Counted from the stretch's first letter, positions 49,399-57,968 are shown. The stretch: 64,000 bases of DNA from Fibrella aquatilis (GCF_017353255.1 NZ_JAFMYU010000002.1:1-64000), one strand, 5' to 3'. The notes: a model not told the origin generated them from the sequence alone. Program-made: numbers and translations.

Positions 49399-50091
49399 TC
49401 AACTATAGCGGTCATTGCGCCAGGGGTAGGCGGTGTCGGAGTAGCCACGCTCTTCCCAGAAGCCCAGGCGGTTGCCCGCCATAAACTCAATCCGCTTAAT
49501 CCATTTAGAGCCTTTCCAGGCGTAGAGTTGCGGCGTAATCATCCGTAGCGGACCCCCGTGTTCGCGACTAAGGGGTTGACCATCAGCCGTGTGTACCAGC
49601 AGTACGTCGGGCTTTAGGGCCTCTTCCAGCGATACATTGGTAGCGTAGCCGTCGTAGCCGTAGCACATTACGTGCGTGGCCGTGCCTTTGGGATCGACCA
49701 GGGCGGCGAGGTCCATGAAACGCACCCCTACCCACGGCACGTCGAGGCGCGACCAGGTGGTGACGCAGTGGAAATCGCTGGTGTCTTCTACCTGCGGTAA
49801 GGCCATCAGGTCTTCCCATTTCAGGCGCACGGGGTGGTTCACCTCGCCGTCAATGTTCAGTTGCCACTTATCAAGCGGAATCTCCGGCTGGTAGCCCAGG
49901 TCCAGCACCGGCCATTTGGTAGTAACGGTCTGACCAATAGGCACCTGCGGCATACCGTGGCGGTTGGTTGGTCCCTTACCACGTGGTTTTTCGTCGGAGA
50001 GCGACGGGCTGCTGGCCATTTTTTCGTCGAAACGGCGCTTCAGCTTCATCCGCGCTTCCACAATCCGGTCGAGTTTGTCGTTGGCTTCCAT
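49399..50091 (-). CDS. Sulfite oxidase-like molybdopterin oxidoreductase
   Basis: A 230-residue protein of the sulfite oxidase/YedY superfamily with a Mo-pterin-binding domain (about 50-225). Cys109 in TSDFHCVTTWSRLDVPWVGVRF is the expected molybdenum ligand. VYxYDGYATN-like YGYDGYATNVSLEEAL and GPLRMITPQLYAWKGSKWI are further family motifs. There is no haem or dimerisation domain and no signal peptide, as in the cytoplasmic soluble YedY-like group. The physiological substrate is unknown. It converges on the AT-rich gene before it, with 3 bp between stops. Confidence 0.88.
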   Translation of the reverse strand: MEANDKLDRIVEARMKLKRRFDEKMASSPSLSDEKPRGKGPTNRHGMPQVPIGQTVTTKWPVLDLGYQPEIPLDKWQLNIDGEVNHPVRLKWEDLMALPQVEDTSDFHCVTTWSRLDVPWVGVRFMDLAALVDPKGTATHVMCYGYDGYATNVSLEEALKPDVLLVHTADGQPLSREHGGPLRMITPQLYAWKGSKWIKRIEFMAGNRLGFWEERGYSDTAYPWRNDRYS

Positions 50092-50138
50092 AAGGTTGTC
50101 CTTTACGTACTAACCAGATGGATTTGCTGCTTGTTCAG

Positions 50139-50240
50139 TTGGATGCTGGATGTTAGACGTTGGACACTGGATATTGGAAGTTTGTTGTCAGTATCCAGTA
50201 TCCAGTGTCCAACGTCCAGTGTCCAGCATCCAGCATCCAG
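50139..50240. repeat. Word-repeat inverted repeat (same class as 30292-30424)
   Basis: The left arm 50139-50178 consists of TTGGATGCTGGATGTTAGAC-type words and the right arm 50192-50240 of TATCCAGTATCCAGTGTCCA-type words. They pair imperfectly, with slipped alignment. It stands between the divergent molybdopterin oxidoreductase and surE genes. Confidence 0.88.
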
Positions 50241-50332
50241 CACCCCAATATGAAGGCATTGTTACCCACCCATTGGGCAAGCGTTCTGGTTGTACCTTTG
50301 CCATTAGTAAAACGCCCCTTTATTTTCTCTGT

Positions 50333-51106
50333 ATGAGTGACCACAAACCGCTGATTTTAGTAACCAATGACGACGGCATCACTGCCCGTGGCATCGCTTT
50401 TCTGGTTGATTGCATGCAGGAAATTGGCCACGTAGTGGTGGTAGCCCCCAACAGTCCACAGTCAGGCATGGGTCATGCCATCACCATTGCCACGCCCCTG
50501 CGGCTTTACCCGACCACTATTTTTCCCGAACTGCCCGCCTACGAATGCTCCGGCACCCCCGCCGACTGCGTGAAATTGGGTAAGCACCACGTGCTGAAAG
50601 ATCGCGCCCCCGACCTGGTGGTGAGCGGCGTAAACCACGGCAGCAATACGGCCATCAGCGTACTCTATTCGGGCACGATGTCAGCGGCTATCGAAGCGGC
50701 CATTGAAGGTATTCCGGCCATTGGGTTTTCGCTGGGCGACTTCAGCCGTGAACCCGACTTTTCGCATATCCGCCAACACGTGCTGAGCATTGCCCGGAAT
50801 GTGCTGGAGCGGGGTATGCCCAAGGGCGTTGCCCTGAACGTAAACTTCCCCGCCAAGGCCACTGAACCCCTGAAAGGCATCAAAATCTGTCGGCAGGCCA
50901 ACGCCAAATGGCAGGAGATTTTCGACGAGCGCCGCGATCCACATGGCCGCCGCTATTTCTGGCTCGACGGCGAGTTTGTGAACAACGACACGGGCACAGA
51001 TACCGACGAATATGCACTGTCACAGAACTATACATCCATTGTTCCCTGCCAGTTCGACCTCACTGCGTATAGCGTGATGGAAGAAATGGAAGGGTGGAAT
51101 TTATAA
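50333..51106 (+). CDS. surE: 5'/3'-nucleotidase SurE
   Basis: A 257-residue SurE enzyme (metal-dependent nucleotidase/exopolyphosphatase). The start is set at ATG 50333 (MSDHKPLILVTNDDGITARGI); upstream in-frame reading to 50150 would translate a repeat. Key residues are the metal-binding LVTNDDG, the VVVAPNSPQSGMGHAIT motif, YECSGTPADCVKLG and SGVNHGSNTAISVLYSGTMSAAIEAAIEGIPAIGFSL. It salvages nucleotides in stationary phase or under stress. It precedes the GH3 gene, with the hairpin at 51108-51199 in between. Confidence 0.95.
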   Translation: MSDHKPLILVTNDDGITARGIAFLVDCMQEIGHVVVVAPNSPQSGMGHAITIATPLRLYPTTIFPELPAYECSGTPADCVKLGKHHVLKDRAPDLVVSGVNHGSNTAISVLYSGTMSAAIEAAIEGIPAIGFSLGDFSREPDFSHIRQHVLSIARNVLERGMPKGVALNVNFPAKATEPLKGIKICRQANAKWQEIFDERRDPHGRRYFWLDGEFVNNDTGTDTDEYALSQNYTSIVPCQFDLTAYSVMEEMEGWNL

Positions 51107-51107
51107 C

Positions 51108-51199
51108 GGTAAGTGGTGAGTGGTAAACGGTGAGTTTGCTTACGCCAGAGCAAGTACGCTAGCGTAAGCAAACTCACCGTTTACCACTCACCACTTACC
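51108..51199. repeat. Word-repeat hairpin (same class as 37837-37934)
   Basis: 38-bp perfect arms 51108-51145 and 51162-51199 of GGTAAGTGGTGAGTGGTAAA words with an inner GCTTACGC/GCGTAAGC stem. It starts 1 nt after the surE TAA stop. The core CGCCAGAGCAAGTACGCT is similar to that at 3012-3117. Confidence 0.96.
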
Positions 51200-51208
51200 A
51201 CTAAAATC

Positions 51209-52762
51209 ATGGCAATCCTAGGCTCACTATTAAAACGGGGTATCCGGCTGACGAACGCGGTGCAACGGCGGAAGAAACTCAACCCGTTTAAGTCGCAGAA
51301 GAAGACGCTGCTGAAGCTGGTCGAAAAGGCCCGCTACACGCAGTTTGGGGTCAAATATGGCTTCGACGAGGTGCTGCGTGACGGTCATTTTGGGGGTGAG
51401 CGGGCTGTGTATGAAGCCTACAAACGCCACGTACCCATCTACGATTATAACAAGATCTTTGCCGAGTGGTGGCACCGGTCGCTGGAGGGCGAGAAGAACG
51501 TGACTTGGCCGGGTCGGGTGACATACTTTGCGCTCAGTTCAGGCACGTCGGAGGCGGCCTCGAAGTATATTCCGGTGACGAAGGCCATGAGTAAGGCTAT
51601 CCAAAAGACCAGCATCCGGCAGATCATTACGCTGGGCAAATACCGCCATCTGCCCGCATCGCTCTACGAGAAAGGATACCTCATGCTGGGCGGCAGCACG
51701 CAGCTCAACGCCCGTGAAGGTCATTTCGAGGGCGATCTTAGCGGCATTACGGCCAGCCAGATTCCGTTCTGGTTTCAGCGGTTCTACAAGCCCGGTCCCG
51801 AAATTGCCTCCGAGCGCGACTGGGGCACCAAACTCGACGAGATCACGCAGCAAGCCGTCGACTGGGACATTGGCTATGTAGTGGGCGTACCGGCCTGGAT
51901 TCAGTTGCTGATGGAAAAGATCATTGCCCACTACAAGGTCAAGACCATCCACGATATCTGGCCTAACCTGGCTGTTTTCTGCCACGGCGGCGTGTCGTTC
52001 GAGCCATATAAGCAGGGGTTCGAGAAGCTGCTGGCCCATCCCATTACCTATATCGAAACCTACCTGGCTTCGGAGGGATTCATCGCCTACCAGACCCACC
52101 CTGAAGCCGAGGGTATGCAGTTGGTGCTCAATAATGGCATTTTCCACGAGTTTATCCCCTTCACCGACGCCAACTTCGATGCCGACGGTGTGATGGTGGC
52201 CCGGCCCGAAACGCTGATGATCGACGAGGTGGAGGAAGGCAAAGAGTACGCGCTGCTGCTCTCGACCTGCTCCGGTGCGTGGCGCTACCTCATTGGCGAC
52301 ACTATCAAATTTGTCTCGAAGAAAAAGGCTGAAATCGTCATTACGGGCCGTACAAAGCATTTTTTAAGTCTTTGCGGCGAACACCTGTCTGTCGACAACA
52401 TGAACAAGGCGGTGGAACTGTCGGCGCGGGAAATGAATATTGACGTGCGGGAGTTTACCGTGGCGGGCGTTAACCACGACCCCCTGTTTGCGCACCACTG
52501 GTACATTGGCACCGACAACGAACAGGTAGATGCCGATGCCCTACGCGACCGTATCGACGCACATTTAAAAGAATTGAACGACGACTACGCCACCGAACGC
52601 GCCCATGCCCTGAAGAACGTATTTCTGACGGTACTCCCCGCCCAGCGCTTCTACGACTGGATGGCCGCCAAAGGCAAAATGGGTGGCCAACATAAATTTC
52701 CCCGCGTCCTAAAAAAAGACCAGATCAGGGAGTGGAAAGCGTTTGTAGATACTACGGACTAA
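51209..52762 (+). CDS. GH3-family acyl-adenylate-forming protein
   Basis: A 517-residue member of the GH3 family, the auxin/jasmonate-amino acid synthetase fold of the ANL adenylating superfamily. Features are FALSSGTSEAASKYIPVT (phosphate-binding SSGT region), YLMLGGSTQLNAREGHFEGDLSGITA, IQLLMEKIIAHYKVKTIHDIWPNL, FCHGGVSFEPYKQGFEKL, the adenylate motif YIETYLASEGFIAYQ and GEHLSVDNMNKAVELSARE near the C-terminal lid. It should activate a carboxylic acid with ATP, possibly to join it to an amino acid. Many Bacteroidota carry such genes; the acid is not known. Its stop overlaps the convergent protease gene by 11 bp. Confidence 0.92.
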   Translation: MAILGSLLKRGIRLTNAVQRRKKLNPFKSQKKTLLKLVEKARYTQFGVKYGFDEVLRDGHFGGERAVYEAYKRHVPIYDYNKIFAEWWHRSLEGEKNVTWPGRVTYFALSSGTSEAASKYIPVTKAMSKAIQKTSIRQIITLGKYRHLPASLYEKGYLMLGGSTQLNAREGHFEGDLSGITASQIPFWFQRFYKPGPEIASERDWGTKLDEITQQAVDWDIGYVVGVPAWIQLLMEKIIAHYKVKTIHDIWPNLAVFCHGGVSFEPYKQGFEKLLAHPITYIETYLASEGFIAYQTHPEAEGMQLVLNNGIFHEFIPFTDANFDADGVMVARPETLMIDEVEEGKEYALLLSTCSGAWRYLIGDTIKFVSKKKAEIVITGRTKHFLSLCGEHLSVDNMNKAVELSAREMNIDVREFTVAGVNHDPLFAHHWYIGTDNEQVDADALRDRIDAHLKELNDDYATERAHALKNVFLTVLPAQRFYDWMAAKGKMGGQHKFPRVLKKDQIREWKAFVDTTD

Positions 52763-54980
52763 TCTTAAGTTGGGCATTGGACAAATAACGAAGTTGTCCC
52801 CGCATCTGCAACGAACGGACAGTGGCCTGATAGTTCGCAGGTAGGGTAATCACGTCGCCGCTACGGATCGTGAGCGCGGTTGTAGCCGAGGGTAGACTCT
52901 GACACGACCAAGTGGCGGGGTCGTTCCAACTGCCGCTCTTCACCGACGTCATCGTTGGGCCGCAGGGGGGCACCACATACACCAGGTAATCTTCGGTTTC
53001 GCCATAGCCGAGGGCTGCGCAGGGAGCCGTCACCGACGACGAAAACTGATTCCTGATCCGCATCCGGTACGTCTGCCCCGCCTGCGTCCCAACAGGTAGC
53101 GTAAACGTGCTGCTCACTGGAGCCGTAGCTGACGTTGGTGTGCCATATACACGCTCACCCGGCTCAAATTCAAAACTTTGGTTGACATCAATCCAGATGG
53201 CGAACTGCTGCGCGTTGAATGTACCCAGGAACTCGACCGTAAACGTATTTGCCGCCGATAATGATACGCTCGCTACGGGGGTGGGGTAGTAGGTGTAGTA
53301 GTTGGCCGCGCAGCCTGAATTAGCAGTGAGGGTGGTTCCGTTGACCACCACCCGCTTCAGGCCAATGCCGAAGCCACAGCCGTTGTTGGTGTAAACGGGG
53401 GTACAATAGGCGCCAACGCCAGTGGTAAAGCTGGACTCGGCAGAGTATGTGCCCGAACATTCGCCCGTGACCCGCCACGTGTAGGCGGTGGTGGTTTGCA
53501 GGCCGGTGAGGTCGTATTGCGGACCGGCAATTGGCCCTACGGTGGTCCAGCTGGAGCCACTGCTGAGGCGGTATTGCAGCGTAAACTGCGTACTGCCCGC
53601 GTTAGAGACCCAATAGAGCGTGGTGGCGGTGGCGCGTGGCGTTTTGTTGGCCAGGCTGGTGGGTACATCGTTGGCAACCGACAGCGATGAGCAACTCGTA
53701 ACCCGGTCGCGGAGGCGGTTACCGGGTAATGGCCCAAAGCCATTGGCGAAGTTGATCCCCGCGCTTGTGAGGTGGCAATAACTCATGATGGTGCCGCCGT
53801 TGGTCGGCGCGGGGCCGGGCGCACAACCGCCTTCGGTGGTGTAGCAGTTGTCAATAGCTCCACCCGGCCATGTGCAACTGTGCGTGTGCGGCGACCCGAA
53901 ATTATGGCCCAACTCGTGTGTCACGACCATTACTTCCCACGAGTAGTTTGGAAACTCCGTGTAGGTTGTTGTCAGGCTCGCGCTGACGCCGTACCGATAA
54001 GAAGAGCCGCAGAGCACGTCGAGGTAGGCAATGCCACCACCCAACGACCGCCCCGACAGAAAGTGCGACAGGTTGCTGCTGATGCCCGGCGGTGGGCTGC
54101 TGTTTTGGTTTGTTCGGAAAGCTGATAAGACATCGCTTGTAGTGGTGAGACTGGTATACGGGTCGGGAGTGGCCCATACCTTGAGGCCCGCCACCCGGAC
54201 CGCGATGTTTTCGCGGGCATACAGTACCGCCACCTGATTGAAGAGATTCGCGACGTAGTTAGCCGTTTGGGTGGTGTTCGAGCCGTTGTCCTGATAGAGT
54301 TTATAATCGGCCTCGAAGTAAATGTTCGCCACCCGGCAATTAATTGACAGCGGGGCTTCTACGTTGCTGATAGCCGCGCGGGTGGTGTCGGGCGTGTCGC
54401 AGGTAAAGGCGCGTTGTGCAGCGAGGTTGCGGTCGTTGTAGAACAGGTACGTACTGGGGTTGTTTTTCAACGCATTGAGTGAATAGTTACCGGTTTCGTC
54501 GGCAATTAGCCCGGCCAGCGTACCGTCGGTGATGCTCACGGCCACCACTGAGTTAGGCTTGCCTTTCACCACGCCCTGATAATGCAGCCCTCGCTCGAAA
54601 GGCAGTTCGATTGTACCACCCGACGTACCTACAAGCAGTTTGCCAGTTGCCGAAAATAGCTCAACCGGTACTAATTCGAGAACAATGGCCTCGGTTTCAG
54701 TGGGGATCGCAAACGAGAGCAACGCGGGGCGTTCGTTGGTGAGTTGCGCGAGTTGCTGCTGGTCGAGTTGCAGTACTTGCGGCGATTGATTGGCCCGAAA
54801 CGCCGCTGAAGGTACCCCACCACCGCGATTTGATCGGCTAAAAAGGGGTGTTAAGCTATCTGTAGCCGGGCGTTTGGCCGCATCGACCCGCTGCTGTAAC
54901 TGATTAATGGGGCTTTGCGCTGCCAACGGCAATTTGCCTAAACAGAGCAGAAGCGAGAGGGTAAACAGTAGAGATCTCAT
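52752..54980 (-). CDS. Reprolysin-like secreted metalloprotease with FN3 and GEVED domains
   Basis: A 742-residue exported zinc protease. The signal peptide (MRSLLFTLSLLLCLGKLPLAAQ) and a propeptide (to about 195) precede a reprolysin/M12B-type catalytic domain with HELGHNFGSPH (His355, Glu356, His359, His365) and a later Met-turn MSYCHLTSAG. A fibronectin-type domain (about 445-520, ATTLYWVSNAGSTQFTLQYRLSSGS) and a GEVED domain (about 525-680, FAIWIDVNQSFEFEPGERVYGT, GYGETEDYLVYV) follow. The C-terminus (SGSWNDPATWSCQSLPSATTALTIRSGDVITL) resembles cell-surface carbohydrate- or anchor-type repeats. No clear T9SS type A tail is seen. Confidence 0.9.
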   Translation of the reverse strand: MRSLLFTLSLLLCLGKLPLAAQSPINQLQQRVDAAKRPATDSLTPLFSRSNRGGGVPSAAFRANQSPQVLQLDQQQLAQLTNERPALLSFAIPTETEAIVLELVPVELFSATGKLLVGTSGGTIELPFERGLHYQGVVKGKPNSVVAVSITDGTLAGLIADETGNYSLNALKNNPSTYLFYNDRNLAAQRAFTCDTPDTTRAAISNVEAPLSINCRVANIYFEADYKLYQDNGSNTTQTANYVANLFNQVAVLYARENIAVRVAGLKVWATPDPYTSLTTTSDVLSAFRTNQNSSPPPGISSNLSHFLSGRSLGGGIAYLDVLCGSSYRYGVSASLTTTYTEFPNYSWEVMVVTHELGHNFGSPHTHSCTWPGGAIDNCYTTEGGCAPGPAPTNGGTIMSYCHLTSAGINFANGFGPLPGNRLRDRVTSCSSLSVANDVPTSLANKTPRATATTLYWVSNAGSTQFTLQYRLSSGSSWTTVGPIAGPQYDLTGLQTTTAYTWRVTGECSGTYSAESSFTTGVGAYCTPVYTNNGCGFGIGLKRVVVNGTTLTANSGCAANYYTYYPTPVASVSLSAANTFTVEFLGTFNAQQFAIWIDVNQSFEFEPGERVYGTPTSATAPVSSTFTLPVGTQAGQTYRMRIRNQFSSSVTAPCAALGYGETEDYLVYVVPPCGPTMTSVKSGSWNDPATWSCQSLPSATTALTIRSGDVITLPANYQATVRSLQMRGQLRYLSNAQLKISP

Positions 54981-55011
54981 TGACCAACAGCGGGATAAAA
55001 TCGCCGTAAGT

Positions 55012-55019
55012 CAAAGATA
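55012..55019 (-). promoter_or_regulatory. -7 box of the reprolysin-like protease gene
   Basis: TATCTTTG on the minus strand matches TAnnTTTG exactly, about 32 nt before the ATG at 54980. A TTTTC lies at the -33 position. Confidence 0.5.
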
Positions 55020-55067
55020 GGAAACGGGTCGTTTGAAAACAGGGTGAACGTAGCAAGCGGTTGTATG

Positions 55068-56330
55068 TTACCGCATTCCCCGGACGAGCGTCTGGCATTT
55101 CATTTCAGTCTCGAGCCACTCTTTTTGGGGGTCCGAGTCTTCGGTGAGGCCCGCCCCAGCGTAGAGCGTAGCGGTTTGACCGGCTAGTTTCAGGCAGCGG
55201 ATATGCACGAACAAGCTGCTGGCAGCGTCGATGTTGACGGGGCCGAGGAAGCCCGCGTAGAACCCTCGATTATGGCGTTCGTGGGCTTGAATGAAGGCTA
55301 GCGCTTCGGGGCGGGGCATGCCACACACGGCCGAGGTAGGGTGCAACAAGCGCAGCATCACTGTGCCCAGTTGTGGAAAATTAACGGCCCTGGTGTCCAC
55401 CGAATATTGGCTGCACAAGTGCATCAGGTTGCCCGCCTGTGCCGTTTTGGGGCCTTCTTCGTGGTATTCGCGCAGGCGTATTTTCTTGAAACAGCCAATG
55501 ATATAGCGGCTCACGAGGGCCTGTTCTTCAATCTCTTTCTGCGACCAAAGTGCGTCGGCGGTGCGTTTCAGGGTGCCGTCGGGGTAATAGGCTGACTGGG
55601 TGCCCGCCAGGGCCACGGTTTTGAACAAGCCGTTGGCGTCTACGCTCACGAGGCGTTCAGGCGTGGCCGAGAGCCAGATTTGCGCAGGCTGTCCACCTGT
55701 GCCCTCCGGCAAAAATACCGCCGACACAAACGCCGCCGGGTAAGCCGCACAAAGCCGGTCGAACAGGACGGTAACGTCGGGTTGTTGGCCGAAGTCGAGG
55801 GTTTTGGTGCGCGAGATGACCACTTTCCAGAAATTGCCTGCCTTCATTTCCGTCACGGCTTCGGCCACGGTCGCCTCGAAATTGGCCTGCGCCTCGGGAT
55901 CGGGCACCTCCGCAAATGAGGTGGCTGCTGAGGCCGGGCTGTCCTGTTGCATTACCCGCCAAACGGCTTGCTCAAAGGCCTCGCCGACTGCGGTATGGGT
56001 CAGGTGGCGCGTCTGCACCGAACCCGGCGCAGTGCCTGGGGCATCGGCAACATAATGCTGGTCGGCTTGCAGGTAATAGGCGCTGGCTTCGTTGTGGGTG
56101 GCGCTGGCTGAGTTGAACAGGCCAATGGCAAAGCCAGGAGGCCGTTCGTCGAGGTCGGTGGGTTGCTCGGTGAGGGTATCGCCGAGGTGAACGATCAGCT
56201 GCTTTTCGGTTTGCAGAGGAAGCCGCCACATCGCCGCCGGGTGGGCTGTTTCGTAGGCCGTTTGCCAGATGTGGCTAAGCGAAGGAGACGATAAACGGAC
56301 TGTGGCGAGCGAGTCAGATAAAGCGGTCAT
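55068..56330 (-). CDS. Isochorismate synthase (MenF/EntC-like)
   Basis: A 420-residue chorismate-utilising enzyme converting chorismate to isochorismate, first step to menaquinone or a siderophore. Motifs are FWKVVISRTKTLDFG, TPERLVSVDANGLFKTVALAGTQSAYYPDGTL, WSQKEIEEQALVSRYI, LLHPTSAVCGMPRPEALAFIQAHERHNRGFYAGFLGP and VHIRCLKLAGQTATLYAGAGLTEDSDPQKEWLETEMKC. The start is placed at ATG 56330; a GTG at 56342 would extend by four residues. Menaquinone is the likely destination in Bacteroidota, though no other men genes are in the window. It is flanked by the reprolysin gene downstream (87 bp). Confidence 0.92.
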   Translation of the reverse strand: MTALSDSLATVRLSSPSLSHIWQTAYETAHPAAMWRLPLQTEKQLIVHLGDTLTEQPTDLDERPPGFAIGLFNSASATHNEASAYYLQADQHYVADAPGTAPGSVQTRHLTHTAVGEAFEQAVWRVMQQDSPASAATSFAEVPDPEAQANFEATVAEAVTEMKAGNFWKVVISRTKTLDFGQQPDVTVLFDRLCAAYPAAFVSAVFLPEGTGGQPAQIWLSATPERLVSVDANGLFKTVALAGTQSAYYPDGTLKRTADALWSQKEIEEQALVSRYIIGCFKKIRLREYHEEGPKTAQAGNLMHLCSQYSVDTRAVNFPQLGTVMLRLLHPTSAVCGMPRPEALAFIQAHERHNRGFYAGFLGPVNIDAASSLFVHIRCLKLAGQTATLYAGAGLTEDSDPQKEWLETEMKCQTLVRGMR

Positions 56331-56403
56331 GGCGGAAAGCACCTTGTTCAGCTGGATAACAAGCTGTGGGGGGTAAAGAGTTTTTTGCTCTCCACAAACC
56401 TGC

Positions 56404-57393
56404 CTACGCCTTTACCAGTCGCCACCGCCGAATGCCGAGCTTGGCCAGTACAAACACGAGCAGGCCAAACAGAATGATGCCCCAGCTTTTGAGCAAAAAG
56501 AGAACAAACCCCGCCAGCACGTCGGCACCGGTGGCGAGAGCATCGGCGGCCTGGGCGAAAAAGCCGGGTTGGTATTCGCGTACGTCGGTGGTGTTGGGGA
56601 GCATAGCCCGGAGCGTAGACTGCCGCTGGTAGAGGTTCAAGGTGACGGTGCTGTACTGAATCTGGTCGGCCAGCGAGAGGTCGTTGATCTGCGCTTCGTC
56701 GCTTTCGCGTTGGCCATTCAGGCGTGACTCTTCGGCGGCGGTGGTTTCACCCAGCTTGCGGCCCCGCCCGTCGATGGCGCGGCGCAGGCGGGCATCGTGG
56801 GCGGCAATGCGGCGGCGGGCCTGATCGGCGGCGAGACGTTGCAGGGCTACGTCGTCGGACTTTATCTCGCGGATGTCCAGGTAGTTACCCAGCGCCGTGA
56901 TGGCCTGGAGCGTGGTGTCGAGGCGGGTGTTGGGTACGCGCAGGGTCATGGTGTTGCTCACGGTATAGCGCGTGGTTTCAAGCAACGAATCGGCGCTGAT
57001 GGCCACCGTCTCTTTATCGTCGATCTGACTGTCGAGTTTCGTAAACGTCACAAAGCCGCCCTGTTGCGTAGTGATGGTCTCAATCCGGCTGGTGGCTTTG
57101 GCCACATTGTCGACCCGGAATTTCACGTCGGCGGTGCGGACAAACTGGCGGGCGGGCAGGGCGGTTTTTTCTTCGGGCGAAAACAGGCCGGGGGCAGACT
57201 GGGGCTTTGTTACTGCTTCGTCCGATACCTGGTCGGCCATTACCGCATTAGCCGTGGTGGCTGGCCGTGCTGGCTCGGCCTGAATTTGTTCGGTCTGAAC
57301 CTGGTCGGTTGCCGGCTGTTGTGCTTCATGTTTGGCGCTACAGCCGCCAAGCCAAAGCGCAGACAGACAGAGTATTACGCGAATCGTTTGCAT
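56404..57393 (-). CDS. DUF4349 lipoprotein with C-terminal membrane helix
   Basis: A 329-residue envelope protein. The ATG at 57393 starts a lipoprotein signal (MQTIRVILCLSALWLGGC) with lipobox Cys18. DUF4349 spans about 80-310: FVRTADVKFRVDNVAKATSRIETITTQQGGFVTFTKL, TMTLRVPNTRLDTTLQAI, YLDIREIKSDDVALQRL and ISLADQIQYSTVTLNLYQRQ. The domain includes a long coiled coil. One helix near the C-terminus (AGFVLFLLKSWGIILFGLLVFVL) reinserts in the membrane and a basic tail (RRWRLVKA) follows. It is thought to be an envelope-structural protein. An in-frame ATG at 57453 is not preferred, since it would precede the lipobox by more than 35 residues. Confidence 0.9.
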   Translation of the reverse strand: MQTIRVILCLSALWLGGCSAKHEAQQPATDQVQTEQIQAEPARPATTANAVMADQVSDEAVTKPQSAPGLFSPEEKTALPARQFVRTADVKFRVDNVAKATSRIETITTQQGGFVTFTKLDSQIDDKETVAISADSLLETTRYTVSNTMTLRVPNTRLDTTLQAITALGNYLDIREIKSDDVALQRLAADQARRRIAAHDARLRRAIDGRGRKLGETTAAEESRLNGQRESDEAQINDLSLADQIQYSTVTLNLYQRQSTLRAMLPNTTDVREYQPGFFAQAADALATGADVLAGFVLFLLKSWGIILFGLLVFVLAKLGIRRWRLVKA

Positions 57394-57454
57394 GATGAAC
57401 GGGGTTTTTAGGAGATAGATGAAGTAGGGGATGAGAATGCATAAAAAGGGCAAT

Positions 57455-57487
57455 AAACCTATAAGGTTTTGGAAACCTTATAGGTTT
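57455..57487. repeat. AAACCTATAAGGTTT inverted repeat
   Basis: 15-bp perfect arms AAACCTATAAGGTTT and AAACCTTATAGGTTT with a three-nucleotide loop, lying between the DUF1573 and DUF4349 genes, 9 nt after the former's stop. I have seen this element type in many Bacteroidota intergenic regions. It probably forms a transcript-end hairpin. Confidence 0.9.
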
Positions 57488-57496
57488 GGTAGTTCC

Positions 57497-57901
57497 TTAC
57501 CGCCCGCTCACGCCTGCTTTTTCGTCGGCGACGACTTCGCCTTTGAAGGCCAGCGACACGGGGCCACCGTCGGCGTTTGATTCGACGAATACGGTCTTGT
57601 TGAACGCACCGAGGGCGGCGGCGTTGAACGTGGCTTTGATCTCGCCGGTGGCGCCGGGCAGGATGGCTTCTTTGGGCCATTCAACACCCGTACAGCCGCA
57701 CGAGCCTTTGGCGTAGGTCACCACCAGCGGCGTTTCGCCTTTGTTGGTAAACGTGTAACTGATGCTCACCGGCTTACCCTGCCGGATGCGGCCCAGGTCC
57801 TGAGCGGTGTTGGTCCAGCCAAAGGCGGCGGCCAGGGTGTGGGCGAAAACAGTACCGGCCAGCAACAGCAGGGCCGAGAGTGAAAGCAGTGTCCGTTTCA
57901 T
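57497..57901 (-). CDS. DUF1573 secreted protein
   Basis: A 134-residue exported protein. A signal peptide (MKRTLLSLSALLLLAGTVFA) precedes a DUF1573 Ig-like domain (about 35-125) with the family's WTNTAQDLGRIRQGKPVSISYTFTNKGETPLVV, YAKGSCGCTGVEWPKEAILPGATGEIKATFNAA and VFVESNADGGPVSLAFKGEV. The SCGCTGVEWPKEAI motif with paired Cys is diagnostic. DUF1573 proteins are common exported proteins of Bacteroidota, function uncertain. The TACGTTTG at 57961-57968 may be its -7 box. Downstream DUF4349 may be co-transcribed. Confidence 0.93.
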   Translation of the reverse strand: MKRTLLSLSALLLLAGTVFAHTLAAAFGWTNTAQDLGRIRQGKPVSISYTFTNKGETPLVVTYAKGSCGCTGVEWPKEAILPGATGEIKATFNAAALGAFNKTVFVESNADGGPVSLAFKGEVVADEKAGVSGR

Positions 57902-57960
57902 TGGAAACAGGGGTTTTTGGTTGATTACGAACCCGACGGGCCTTCCGCCAAGGGTCGATA

Positions 57961-57968
57961 CAAACGTA
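57961..57968 (-). promoter_or_regulatory. Candidate -7 box of the DUF1573 gene
   Basis: TACGTTTG on the minus strand matches TAnnTTTG, about 60 nt upstream of the DUF1573 ATG. No good -33 box. Confidence 0.35.

Noticed and set aside
50139-50240. CRISPR-like look of repeated TCCAGTATCCAGTGTCC words
   Set aside because: The words are contiguous, without unique spacers of constant length, and have an inverted partner, so this is a hairpin-forming repeat, not an array. No cas gene is present.
50150-50332. N-terminal extension of SurE read through the repeat
   Set aside because: The extension is just a translation of the word repeat; SurE homologues start at MxxxxPLILVTNDDG. The same reasoning removed the extension of the flavin monooxygenase (39041-39130) and of the DUF4105 gene (44882-45070).
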